Of a stretch of DNA of 41,003 nucleotides, positions 1 to 7,877 are shown piece by piece. A program made the translations under genes and the position numbers. The notes beneath the pieces are model-generated. The model saw nothing but the letters and a program-made list of their open reading frames with translations, made no database searches and had not been told where the DNA came from. The stretch is from an uncultured Pelagibacteraceae bacterium (GTDB taxonomy: Bacteria > Pseudomonadota > Alphaproteobacteria > Pelagibacterales > Pelagibacteraceae). Position 1 is the stretch's first letter; the number at the start of each line of letters is the position of its first letter. The stretch covers positions 1 through 41,003 of the forward strand of contig CACKWQ010000008.1 in NCBI GenBank assembly GCA_902603925.1, in the 5' to 3' direction.

Positions 1-753
1 TATTTAGCTGAAAATTATGTGCCAGTCATTTTAAAAAACTCAGAGAGTTATAGCCATATTGTGAGTGCAGCAAATACCTTTGGTAAAAATTTAATGCCGA
101 GAGTAGCTGCAAATCTTGATGTATCTCAGGTGAGTGACATTATTAAAGTAATTGATTCTGAAACCTTTTTAAGACCAATTTATGCTGGGAATGCTTTTGC
201 GACTGTAAAGAGCAACGACAAAATAAAATGTGTAACGGTTAGACCAACTTCTTTTGAACCAGCACCATCAACTGGAGGATCTGCAGAAATAGTTAAAGCA
301 GATGCTGAAGAGGAATTTTCATACACTAAGTTTATCAAAAAAGAAGAAGTTAAATCGGATCGACCTGAACTAGGAACGGCAAGAATTGTGGTTTCTGGAG
401 GCAGAGGTTTACAAAGTGGCGAAAACTTTAAACTTATAACTGCTGTAGCTGATAAGTTAAATGCTGCTATTGGAGCATCTAGAGCTGCAGTCGATGCAGG
501 TTATATTACGAATGATCATCAAGTGGGGCAAACAGGTAAAGTGGTAGTTCCTGATTTATATATTGCGGTCGGAATTTCAGGCGCAATTCAACACTTAGCA
601 GGAATGAAAGAAAGCAAAGTTATTGTTGCTATAAATAAAGATGGAGAGGCGCCAATATTTAGCATTGCTGATTACGGTTTAGAGGCTGATCTTTTTGAAG
701 CATTACCTCAATTTTTAGAAGAACTGAACAAATTAAACACTATACAAAAATAA
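1..753 (+). CDS. etfA: Electron transfer flavoprotein alpha subunit, 5' end outside window
   Basis: EtfA carries the FAD of the ETF heterodimer, which takes electrons from acyl-CoA and other flavoprotein dehydrogenases. The frame is open from base 1, so the gene starts upstream; the GTG at 19 is internal. About 250 of the usual ~310 residues are present. The N-terminal part contains the PRVAA stretch typical of the family. The C-terminal FAD domain has VVSGGRGLQSGENF, then GASRAAVDAG, HQVGQTGK and AVGISGAIQH, in the canonical order. ETF-ubiquinone oxidoreductase follows 21 bases later, so the two steps of the electron route are co-located. etfB probably lies upstream, outside the window. Confidence 0.95.
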   Translation, partial: YLAENYVPVILKNSESYSHIVSAANTFGKNLMPRVAANLDVSQVSDIIKVIDSETFLRPIYAGNAFATVKSNDKIKCVTVRPTSFEPAPSTGGSAEIVKADAEEEFSYTKFIKKEEVKSDRPELGTARIVVSGGRGLQSGENFKLITAVADKLNAAIGASRAAVDAGYITNDHQVGQTGKVVVPDLYIAVGISGAIQHLAGMKESKVIVAINKDGEAPIFSIADYGLEADLFEALPQFLEELNKLNTIQK

Positions 754-774
754 CAAATATTGTAAAAAAAAAAC

Positions 775-2394
775 ATGACTAGAGAAGTTATGGAATATGA
801 CGTTGTTATTGTTGGAGCAGGTCCTTCGGGACTATCCTCAGCAATTAAATTAAAACAATTAAATCCTGAAATTAATGTCTGTATTTTAGAAAAAGCTTCG
901 GAAATTGGAGCCCATATTTTATCAGGAAATGTTTTTGAGACTAGAGCTCTAGATGAATTAATTCCAAATTGGAAGGAAATTAATAATCCTATTAAAACAA
1001 AAGTTACCAAAGAAAAATTTTTATTTTTAGGAAAAAAAAAATCTTTTAGTTGGCCGACTTGGCTTCTCCCCAAGGTCCAGCAAAATCATAATAATTATAT
1101 TATTAGTCTTGCTAACTTATGTAGATGGTTAGCAGAACAAGCGGAAGCGTTAGGTGTTGAAATTTTCCCTGGTTTTCCAGCGAGCGAGGTTATTTTTAAT
1201 GATGATGGATCAGTTAAAGGTGTTGCTACCCAAGATATGGGAATAGACAAAGCTGGAAATAAAAAAGATACTTTCGAGTCTGGAATTGAATTACATGCTA
1301 AAGTTACAGTTTTTGCCGAAGGTTGCAGAGGACATCTAGGAAAACAATTAATTAAAAAATATGAATTAGATAAAGGTAAAAATCCACAACAATATGGGAT
1401 TGGATTAAAAGAAATTTGGGAAATAGACGAAAAGCAGCATGAGGAAGGATTGGTGATGCATACTGCAGGATGGCCATTAGATAAGAATACTTATGGTGGT
1501 AGTTTTATGTATCATGCAGAAAATAAACAAATTTTTTTAGGATATGTAATTGGACTTGACTATAAGAATCCGCACCTTTCACCTTTCGATGAATTCCAAA
1601 GATTTAAAACACATCCTGCGATAAAAAAATTTATTGAAGGAGGAAAAAGAATCTCTTATGGCGCAAGAGCATTAATCGAGGGTGGAATTCAAAGTTTACC
1701 AAAAATGTATATGCCTGGTGCTTTATTGATTGGTTGTGATGCGGGCACATTAAATATGCCAAAGATCAAAGGATCCCATACCGCTATGAAAAGTGGGATG
1801 ATTGCAGCTGAAGCAATTATTGAGTGTTTAAATGAAAGTAAAGACTTATCAATTTATGAGGAAAAATTTAAAAAAAGTTGGGTGCACAAAGAACTTTATG
1901 AAGCAAGAAATGTTAAACCTAGTTTTAGTTGGGGTTTAATTTTGGGAATTATATTTACTGGAATAGATCAAATACTTTTTAGAGGCAAACTTCCTTTCAC
2001 TTTAGAACATAAACACGCAGATCATGAGGCCCTATTACCAGCTGATAAGATGCCTAAAATTCAGTATCCTAAACCAGACAATGTAATTACATTTGATAAA
2101 ACTAGTTCTGTTTACCTGACAGGAACAAATCATACCGACAACCAACCGGTTCATTTACATCTAAAAGACCCTGAATTACCTATAAAATATAACCTGGAAA
2201 AATATGATGAAGCTGCTCAAAGATATTGTCCAGCAGGTGTATATGAAATTCAAAAAGAGAACAATATTCAAAAATTTGTTATCAATTCTCAAAATTGCAT
2301 ACATTGTAAAACTTGCGATATCAAAGAACCATCACAAAACATAAATTGGGTTACACCAGAAGGTGGGGGCGGTCCGAAATATGGAAATATGTAA
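775..2394 (+). CDS. etfD: Electron transfer flavoprotein-ubiquinone oxidoreductase
   Basis: This 539-residue flavoprotein takes electrons from reduced ETF and passes them to ubiquinone at the inner membrane. It opens with the Rossmann FAD motif VIVGAGPSGLSSA just after residue 10. Near the C-terminus are four cysteines, at about 485, 508, 511 and 514 (CPAGVYE and CIHCKTC), that fit the single 4Fe-4S cluster of the family. The end GGGGPKYGNM is also family-typical. Length is normal. ATG 775 is used; ATG 790 is an alternative start that would remove five residues. It follows etfA in the same direction and ends one base before a convergent gene, with no room for a terminator. Confidence 0.95.
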   Translation: MTREVMEYDVVIVGAGPSGLSSAIKLKQLNPEINVCILEKASEIGAHILSGNVFETRALDELIPNWKEINNPIKTKVTKEKFLFLGKKKSFSWPTWLLPKVQQNHNNYIISLANLCRWLAEQAEALGVEIFPGFPASEVIFNDDGSVKGVATQDMGIDKAGNKKDTFESGIELHAKVTVFAEGCRGHLGKQLIKKYELDKGKNPQQYGIGLKEIWEIDEKQHEEGLVMHTAGWPLDKNTYGGSFMYHAENKQIFLGYVIGLDYKNPHLSPFDEFQRFKTHPAIKKFIEGGKRISYGARALIEGGIQSLPKMYMPGALLIGCDAGTLNMPKIKGSHTAMKSGMIAAEAIIECLNESKDLSIYEEKFKKSWVHKELYEARNVKPSFSWGLILGIIFTGIDQILFRGKLPFTLEHKHADHEALLPADKMPKIQYPKPDNVITFDKTSSVYLTGTNHTDNQPVHLHLKDPELPIKYNLEKYDEAAQRYCPAGVYEIQKENNIQKFVINSQNCIHCKTCDIKEPSQNINWVTPEGGGGPKYGNM

Positions 2395-2395
2395 T

Positions 2396-2782
2396 TTAGG
2401 ATAGATCTAACGCGTATTTTTTTAAAACATCAATTGGAATCAGTTTTAGTGTGTTTTGATGTGTTCTTTTCAAAAAAATAGGACATCCTTTGCCTGCTTC
2501 TACTGCTCTAGCATACCAACTAGCACATACACACCACTTATCTCCATCTTTTAAACCTGGAAATCCATATTCCGGATGAGGCGTTATTAAATCATTACCT
2601 GAAACTTTACACCATTCTAAAAATTCATTATTTACTTTTGCACAAACCGTATGTACTCCTCTGTCATTTTCGTCTGTGTTGCAACATCCATCTCTAAACC
2701 AACCAGTTAAAGGATTTTTAGAACACTCTTCCAAGTCTTCTCCTAATACATTTTTTTGTTTTTTTTTATTATCCATAAACAT
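2396..2782 (-). CDS. DUF2237 family protein
   Basis: A 128-residue protein resembling the widespread DUF2237 family of unknown function. The family-like parts are NVLGEDLEEC, GWFRDGCCNT, the GVHTVCA segment, and then TPHPEYGFPGLKDGDKWCVC and a Trp/Ala-rich stretch ending GCPIFLKRTH. Eight cysteines are present, several in conserved positions, which suggests metal binding or redox, but no activity is known to me. The start overlaps the upstream gene by 14 bases; a second ATG two codons inside (2774-2776) would shorten the overlap. It is the last gene of a minus-strand group hisI - 2OG oxygenase-like - DUF2237. Confidence 0.8.
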   Translation of the reverse strand: MFMDNKKKQKNVLGEDLEECSKNPLTGWFRDGCCNTDENDRGVHTVCAKVNNEFLEWCKVSGNDLITPHPEYGFPGLKDGDKWCVCASWYARAVEAGKGCPIFLKRTHQNTLKLIPIDVLKKYALDLS

Positions 2783-3404
2783 TATAAATTTTTTGATCTA
2801 TCAATGCATTGAAAGATATAGAGCGTCTTTCCTCATTTGAATTTTTAAAAGGGAAAACATTATGCATTAAATAATTTGGAAAAAGATAAAAATCACCTAC
2901 AACAGGTTTAATATTTAATGTTGAGTGACTTAAAAACATTCGTGATCCATGTATCAATTGTAAACTACCACCTCTATATTCTTTCGATGTTTTTTTTTGA
3001 ACATGTTTTCCTAGAATTTTGGGCACCTTAAGAAAACCAGCACCTGAAATGTGTCCACCATGCCAATGAGTTGGATTATATTCATTTTCAAATTGTCTAA
3101 CTACCCATGAATTTAAAACTTTAAATTTTTTGATATTCATATTAGTTTCTGAATTTATCCATTTAATAGTTGTATCTTTTAAAAATTTTTCCCACCCCGA
3201 ACTTTTCATAAAACTTTTTTCTAATTTAAATTCTTGAGTTACATCACCAACTAAACTTTCACCGTAATTAAGTTTAGAAAATTTTTTTTTATTTTTAGTT
3301 ATATTGTCTATATAATTATTAAGTTGATTTAATATCTTCTTTGGAATCTTAACTTTTAAAACTGACGGACCAAATCTTTTTATAATTTTATGTTTTCCAG
3401 TCAT
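2769..3404 (-). CDS. Putative 2OG-Fe(II) oxygenase
   Basis: A 211-residue soluble protein with the look of the 2-oxoglutarate/Fe(II) dioxygenase fold. In the middle is THWHGGHISGAGFLKVP (His113, His115, His118), then RGGSLQLIHG, then GDFYLFPNYLMHNVFPF with His181, and an arginine pair (193-194) before SISFNALI. The HWHxGxxxSG start, the P-x-x-L-x-H segment and the terminal R-x-S-x-SFN match the oxygenase family often annotated as TIGR02466-like. The substrate is unknown. It lies 8 bases after hisI and overlaps the DUF2237 gene, so the three are probably one transcript. The family call is by motif recognition only. Confidence 0.65.
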   Translation of the reverse strand: MTGKHKIIKRFGPSVLKVKIPKKILNQLNNYIDNITKNKKKFSKLNYGESLVGDVTQEFKLEKSFMKSSGWEKFLKDTTIKWINSETNMNIKKFKVLNSWVVRQFENEYNPTHWHGGHISGAGFLKVPKILGKHVQKKTSKEYRGGSLQLIHGSRMFLSHSTLNIKPVVGDFYLFPNYLMHNVFPFKNSNEERRSISFNALIDQKIYNVYG

Positions 3405-3412
3405 TATTAGAT

Positions 3413-3880
3413 TTAAATTTTTGTTGGATTTGGTTGACCCTTATAGACTTTCTCAGGGTCAAACCTTTTTTCTTTTTCTTCAAAATTCATTTTCACATTT
3501 CTTCCGTTTTCAATTTTACCTAGTGGTACAGATCTATAAAAACATGATCTATATCCCACATGGCAGCTAGATCCGCTACCAATATCTACGCTCATCCAAA
3601 CCGTATCTTGATCGTCATCTATTCTTAATTCTTTAATATTTTGAACAAATCCACTCGTCTTTCCTTTATGCCAAATCTGTTTTCTCGACCTACTCCAGTA
3701 ATGTGCTTCTTTCGTCTCAATTGATAATTTTAGAGCTTCCATATTCATATAACCATGCATCAATACCTCTTTAGTATTAGCGCATGTTGTCACAACCGGT
3801 ATAAGGCCATCGTTATCGAACTTCGGTGATAGAAGGTTTCCTTCTTCAATTTCAACAACATTTTCTCTTTTCTTAAACAT
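3413..3880 (-). CDS. hisI: Phosphoribosyl-AMP cyclohydrolase
   Basis: HisI opens the purine ring of phosphoribosyl-AMP, the third step of histidine synthesis. The 155 residues carry MHGYMNMEAL (41-50), AHYWSRSRKQIWHKGKTSG (59-77) and SCHVGYRSCF (105-114), the diagnostic motifs. There is no fused HisE domain. The metal-binding segment reads DDDQD (88-92), not the DCDxD of many homologues, so the zinc-ligand cysteine between the first two aspartates is replaced by Asp; the other two cysteines (106, 113) remain. I believe this variant occurs in other alphaproteobacteria. It is the first gene of a minus-strand group and is divergent from folE, with about 75 bases between. Confidence 0.93.
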   Translation of the reverse strand: MFKKRENVVEIEEGNLLSPKFDNDGLIPVVTTCANTKEVLMHGYMNMEALKLSIETKEAHYWSRSRKQIWHKGKTSGFVQNIKELRIDDDQDTVWMSVDIGSGSSCHVGYRSCFYRSVPLGKIENGRNVKMNFEEKEKRFDPEKVYKGQPNPTKI

Positions 3881-3954
3881 AATTAGCTTTCATAGCATAT
3901 TTGGTAATATATTAAATATTTTAAAAATATGAATTTATATATATAACCTCCGTG

Positions 3955-4563
3955 ATGAAATCTGAAAAAAACAAAATTGTAAATTTTAAGGACACCTCAA
4001 AGATATCTGACAAAGAAGCTGAAGAGGCAATCACAAAGATACTAACCTGGATGGGAGAAGATGCATCAAGAGAGGGCTTGATTGAAACACCTAAAAGGGT
4101 AATCAAAGCTTTCAAAGAATATTTTAAAGGTTATCAAGAAGATCCACACAAGATACTAGATAAAACATTTGGCGATGTAGATGGTTATGATGATATGGTT
4201 GTCCAAAAAAATATCTCTGTTCAAAGCCATTGTGAACATCATATGGCACCTATTATTGGTAAAGCTCACGTTGCCTACATTCCTAATCAAAGAGTAGTAG
4301 GATTGAGTAAACTTGCAAGAGTTGTTGAGGTTTTTTCTAAAAGACTTCAAACCCAAGAAAGGTTAACAATGCAAATTGCAAAAACTCTTATGGAGTCACT
4401 GGATGCAAAAGGTGTAGCAGTAACTATAGACTCAACTCACCAGTGTATGACAATGCGTGGCATTAAAAAAGAACAAGCTACAACAGTTACTAATTATTAT
4501 CTAGGTCAGTTCAAAGAAGATCTAAGCTATCAAAATAGATATTTGCGATTCATAAGTAAATAA
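3955..4563 (+). CDS. folE: GTP cyclohydrolase I
   Basis: FolE converts GTP to 7,8-dihydroneopterin triphosphate, the first step of tetrahydrofolate synthesis. The zinc site is visible: HCEHH (Cys93, His96 counting from this start) and THQCMTMRG (Cys164). PNQRVVGLSKLARVVEVF and RLQTQERLT are the standard active-site segments. The product is 202 residues, typical for the family. The frame could also open at the GTG directly before (3952), but ATG 3955 is preferred. No clear Shine-Dalgarno is seen. The pab genes further along (23087-25588) supply the other folate branch. acuI follows after 19 bases. Confidence 0.95.
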   Translation: MKSEKNKIVNFKDTSKISDKEAEEAITKILTWMGEDASREGLIETPKRVIKAFKEYFKGYQEDPHKILDKTFGDVDGYDDMVVQKNISVQSHCEHHMAPIIGKAHVAYIPNQRVVGLSKLARVVEVFSKRLQTQERLTMQIAKTLMESLDAKGVAVTIDSTHQCMTMRGIKKEQATTVTNYYLGQFKEDLSYQNRYLRFISK

Positions 4564-4582
4564 TATTTAATATAATTTTAAA

Positions 4583-5584
4583 ATGCCAAATAAATTCAAA
4601 GCTATAGTTATAAATAATCAAAACGATAATTTTACTAGGGAAATAAAAGAATTAGATATAGATTTTTTAAAAGACGGCGAAATTCTTGTTAAAGTAGATT
4701 ATTCTGATCTTAATTTTAAAGACGCAATGATTTTAAAAAATGGAGGAATGCTTGTTAAAGAATATCCAAGAATTCCAGGGATTGACTTTTCAGGGACTGT
4801 AGCAGAGAGCAATGATGAAGAGTTTAAGAAAGGTGACAAAGTTATTTTAACTGGATGTAGAGTTGGTGAACTTTTCCATGGTGGTTATTCTCAGTACGCT
4901 AAAGTCAAAAAAGAATTTTTAATTAAATGTCCAGATGGAATAAGCACAAAACAAGCAATGATTCTTGGAACAGCAGGGCTCACAGCTTTGTTGTGTGCAT
5001 TCTCTGTCAAAGCTAGAGAGGAACTTTTATTACAAAGTAAAGTTAAGGATGTTTTAGTTACTGGTTCAACTGGTGGGGTTGGGATGGTTGCTGTTATGGT
5101 TTTGTCAAAAATGGGTATTAATGTTACAGCAATTACAGGCAAACTAGAAAAAGAGAGTTATCTTAAGGAATTAGGAGCTAAAAACGTTTTAAATCGTAAA
5201 GAATTTGAGGGCGAAGCCAAAATGCTTGATAAAGGGACCTGGGATGGTGTTGTCGATACAGTTGGTGGCAATATATTATCTAATGCAATTGCACAAACTA
5301 AACCAAAAGGGATAGTTGCAATTTGTGGTAACGCGAGTGGAAATAAATTAAATACATCTGTAATCCCATTTATTTTGAGAGCTGTAAAACTTTGGGGTGT
5401 AGACTCTGTAAACATTAGTAAAAAAAGAAAAGAATTCGTTTGGGGAGAATTTTCAGCTTTAATTGATTTTAATATACTTGAAAAATCAATAAAAACAGTT
5501 GGTTTAGAGGAATTATTAGATACATATCCCCATATGTTAGAGGGCAAACTATCCAACAAAATTCTAGTTGATGTTAACAAATAA
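4583..5584 (+). CDS. acuI: Acryloyl-CoA reductase-like MDR oxidoreductase (YhdH/AcuI family)
   Basis: A 333-residue medium-chain dehydrogenase/reductase of the YhdH/AcuI group. In marine alphaproteobacteria AcuI reduces acryloyl-CoA to propionyl-CoA with NADPH, which detoxifies acrylate made from DMSP. Visible signs are YSDLNFKDAMILK and PGIDFSGTV in the N-terminal domain, GELFHGGYSQYA, and the nucleotide-binding loop VTGSTGGVGMVAV near 160. The structural zinc cysteine cluster of classical alcohol dehydrogenases is absent, as expected. The stop overlaps the start of a LysR gene by one base (TAATG), so they are co-transcribed and the regulator may act on this function. The exact substrate is inferred from the family. 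Confidence 0.8.
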   Translation: MPNKFKAIVINNQNDNFTREIKELDIDFLKDGEILVKVDYSDLNFKDAMILKNGGMLVKEYPRIPGIDFSGTVAESNDEEFKKGDKVILTGCRVGELFHGGYSQYAKVKKEFLIKCPDGISTKQAMILGTAGLTALLCAFSVKAREELLLQSKVKDVLVTGSTGGVGMVAVMVLSKMGINVTAITGKLEKESYLKELGAKNVLNRKEFEGEAKMLDKGTWDGVVDTVGGNILSNAIAQTKPKGIVAICGNASGNKLNTSVIPFILRAVKLWGVDSVNISKKRKEFVWGEFSALIDFNILEKSIKTVGLEELLDTYPHMLEGKLSNKILVDVNK

Positions 5585-6474
5585 TGGATTGGGATAAGTT
5601 AAAAATTTTTCATGCAGTAGCAGAGGCAGGTAGTTTTACTAGCGCCACAGTAATTCTAAACTTAAGTCAATCAGCAATTAGCCGTCAAATTCAGTCTCTA
5701 GAAGACGATTTAAAAGTTAAGTTGTTCGAGAGACATGCTAGAGGTCTTACTTTAACTGAAAATGGAGAGTATGTTTATAAAACAGCACATGAAGTTATTA
5801 GCAAATTGAAAGAAGTTGAGACAACTTTAAGTGATAAAAAAGATAAGCCAAGTGGAAAAATAGTTGTTACCACAGTTATGAGTTTTGGTACAACATGGTT
5901 AACACCAAGAATACAAGAGTTTATGGATCTAAACCCAGAAATAGAGGTAGAATTAGTCTTTGATAATAAAGAGTTGGATTTAAGCACAAGACAAGCCGAT
6001 ATAGGTATTTTTATGAGAAGACCAAAACAATTAAATTACATCCAAAAAAAACTTATAGATATTAATTATCATATTTACGGTTCACCAAGATATCTAGAAA
6101 AACATGGCTATCCAAAAACAATAAATGATTTAAACAAACATAAATTCATATCTTTCGGAAAAGGTGCGCCTTCACCAGTTTATAATCCTGACTGGGCATT
6201 AAAATTGGGCATGAAAGACAATAAAAGACGTAAAACTTGTATGAGAGTAAATAGTGTTTATGGTCTCTTACTTGCTGTTCAAAGTGGAGTTGGTCTTGCA
6301 GCATTACCAGATTATATTACAGTCAAACAGCCAAATATTGTAAAAATATTACCAAATGTAGAGGGACCAATTACTGAGGCCCATTTTGTTTACCCTGCAT
6401 CGCTAAAAAATGTTGCTAGAATCACAGCATTTAGAAACTTTTTATACAGTAAAATCCAAGAGTGGGAATTTTAA
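5584..6474 (+). CDS. LysR family transcriptional regulator
   Basis: A 296-residue LysR-type regulator. The N-terminal winged helix-turn-helix spans about residues 1-60 (HAVAEAGSFTSATVILNLSQ, then SAISRQIQSLEDDLKVKLFE and LTLTENG). The rest is a periplasmic-binding-like effector domain starting near GKIVVTT (residue 95). Length is normal. The start is fixed by the one-base overlap with the acuI stop. Possible targets are its own operon (folE/acuI) or the iron operon that begins 130 bases downstream; LysR genes often control a neighbour, but the sequence does not show which. The effector is unknown. Confidence 0.9.
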   Translation: MDWDKLKIFHAVAEAGSFTSATVILNLSQSAISRQIQSLEDDLKVKLFERHARGLTLTENGEYVYKTAHEVISKLKEVETTLSDKKDKPSGKIVVTTVMSFGTTWLTPRIQEFMDLNPEIEVELVFDNKELDLSTRQADIGIFMRRPKQLNYIQKKLIDINYHIYGSPRYLEKHGYPKTINDLNKHKFISFGKGAPSPVYNPDWALKLGMKDNKRRKTCMRVNSVYGLLLAVQSGVGLAALPDYITVKQPNIVKILPNVEGPITEAHFVYPASLKNVARITAFRNFLYSKIQEWEF

Positions 6475-6521
6475 TTAATTAGGAAAAACTAATAAAACAG
6501 GGTATTTTGCTGCTTTAATAT

Positions 6522-6542
6522 TGCAAATAATTATCATTTGCA
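6522..6542. promoter_or_regulatory. Fur-like 21-bp palindromic operator upstream of the iron operon
   Basis: TGCAAAT (6522-6528) and ATTTGCA (6536-6542) form an inverted repeat. The whole 21 bases is a palindrome around 6532 with one mismatched pair. A looser second palindrome follows at about 6540-6568 (TTGCATTGA ... TCAATTAC). The AT-rich pattern with TGCAAAT arms resembles Fur-family operators of alphaproteobacteria. It lies 63 bases before the ATG of an iron(III)-binding protein, so iron-dependent repression is the likely role. This is inference from form and place. Confidence 0.6.
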
Positions 6543-6604
6543 TTGAGAATAATAATCAATTACAAAGCTATAAATATAAAATTTAATAAAATAAAGGAGG
6601 GTAA

Positions 6605-7624
6605 ATGAAACTACTAAACACAATAGCGATAATCTTTTCGCTTTTGCTAGGTTCTGCATTTGCAAATGAGGTTAATGTATATAGTGCAAGACACTATGAT
6701 AGCGACATTCAACTTTATCAGAAATTTACTGCAAAAACAGGAATCAAAGTAAATGTTGTATCCGGAAAATCGGGAGCTCTAGAAAAAAGAATTATTGAAG
6801 AGGATGGAGGAACAGCAGATCTTTATATCACTGCAGATGCTGGAAGGCTTGGCGCTTTTAAATCCAAGGGAATGTTACAAGGTGGACTTACATCTGATGC
6901 AATTAAATCAGCTGTGCCAAAAAACTTTAGAAGTTCACACTGGGTAGGAATTGCGAAAAGAGCAAGAATAGTTTATTACGCACCCGAAAGAGTAACTGGT
7001 GCTGAACTAACAGGTTTAACTTACGAAAGTTTAGCCGATCCTAAGTGGAATGGACGACTTGTAATAAGAAAATCAAATAACATTTATAATCAATCTCTTG
7101 TAGCATCATTAATTAAAAATAATGGTAAAAAATCTACTGAAGCATGGGCAGAAGGTGTTGTAACTAATATGGCAAGAACACCCAAAGGTAACGACAGAGC
7201 TCAAATTATGGCTGTAGCTGCTGGAGAGGCAGATATAGCGGTAGCAAATACTTATTATTTAGCTTTGATGTTGTCAGGTAAAAAGGGAGCAGAGCAACAA
7301 GAGGCTGCAAAAAAAGTAAAACCTTTTTTTCCAAATCAAGATGGAAGAGGCACACACATGAATATAAGTGGAGCTGGTTTAGTTAAGGGTGCACCAAATA
7401 AAGCAAATGCAATTGCATTGGTGGAATTTCTACTAAGTAAGGAAGCTCAACAGCATATTGTTAATAATACTTTTGAGTATCCAATGATTGCAGGGGTTTC
7501 GCCTCATGAATTAGTTGTGAATATGGGATTAGATTTTAAACAAGATTTAAAGACTAGCGTTAAGTCCTATGGAAAAAATCAAGCAGCAGCAGTAGCGGCC
7601 ATGACTGGAGCTGGTTGGAAGTAG
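6605..7624 (+). CDS. Iron(III) ABC transporter periplasmic binding protein
   Basis: A 339-residue solute-binding protein of the FbpA/FutA/IdiA type that captures ferric iron in the periplasm. It has an N-terminal signal peptide (about residues 1-20, ending SAFA before NEVNVYSARHYDSD). The opening VNVYSARHYDSD, the segment SGKSGALEKRI, and ANTYYLALML with the paired tyrosines that ligate iron in this family are present. An excellent ribosome site (AAAGGAGGG, about 6593-6601) fixes the ATG. It is the first gene of an operon with a small Cys protein, a fused permease and an ATPase, under a Fur-like palindrome. In AT-rich marine oligotrophs the binding protein is usually the most strongly expressed member. 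Confidence 0.92.
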   Translation: MKLLNTIAIIFSLLLGSAFANEVNVYSARHYDSDIQLYQKFTAKTGIKVNVVSGKSGALEKRIIEEDGGTADLYITADAGRLGAFKSKGMLQGGLTSDAIKSAVPKNFRSSHWVGIAKRARIVYYAPERVTGAELTGLTYESLADPKWNGRLVIRKSNNIYNQSLVASLIKNNGKKSTEAWAEGVVTNMARTPKGNDRAQIMAVAAGEADIAVANTYYLALMLSGKKGAEQQEAAKKVKPFFPNQDGRGTHMNISGAGLVKGAPNKANAIALVEFLLSKEAQQHIVNNTFEYPMIAGVSPHELVVNMGLDFKQDLKTSVKSYGKNQAAAVAAMTGAGWK

Positions 7625-7625
7625 T

Positions 7626-7799
7626 ATGAAAACTGACAAAAAAGAATTTGTTCAAGAAATTGATTATAATAAGTCTTCTAAGGGATGCTCACCGTGTGCT
7701 TTAGAGTGTGAAAAAATCAACAAAAGAATAAATAAAAGAAATTTGTCTGAAATTGAAACCGAGAGGATTCCGCAAGTGCTCAAAGTATTCGATTTCTAA
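7626..7799 (+). CDS. 57-residue protein with CxxCxxxC motif in the iron operon
   Basis: A short frame starts at ATG 7626, two bases after the stop of the iron-binding protein, and ends with TAA at 7797-7799. The product is charged and soluble, with no signal peptide or membrane segment. It carries GCSPCALECEKINKR, giving cysteines at 21, 24 and 28, then a Lys/Arg/Glu-rich tail ending VLKVFDF. The tight coupling, the clean frame and the clustered cysteines support a real gene. Three cysteines in this spacing could bind iron or a cluster, or act in redox. I do not recognise a named family, and a link to iron handling is inference from position. Confidence 0.6.
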   Translation: MKTDKKEFVQEIDYNKSSKGCSPCALECEKINKRINKRNLSEIETERIPQVLKVFDF

Positions 7800-7814
7800 T
7801 TAATTTCTCTTTTC

Positions 7815-7849
7815 GCGCCTACAATACAGGGTCTCCTTGTTGTGGGCGC
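7815..7849 (+). other. Strong intercistronic hairpin inside the iron operon
   Basis: GCGCCTACAA (7815-7824) pairs with TTGTGGGCGC (7840-7849) over ten positions, one of them a G-T wobble, around a 15-base loop. It is strikingly GC-rich for this genome. No T-run follows, so it is not a classical terminator. It sits between the binding-protein/small-protein pair and the permease (ATG 7878). The likely role is an mRNA stabiliser or processing site that keeps the binding-protein message more abundant than the permease part. Confidence 0.6.
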
Positions 7850-7877
7850 TCAAACTTTCAGTTATAAATAATATAAT

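Noticed and set aside
7815-7849. Hairpin as a transcription terminator
   Set aside because: No T-run follows and essential permease and ATPase genes lie downstream in the same operon.
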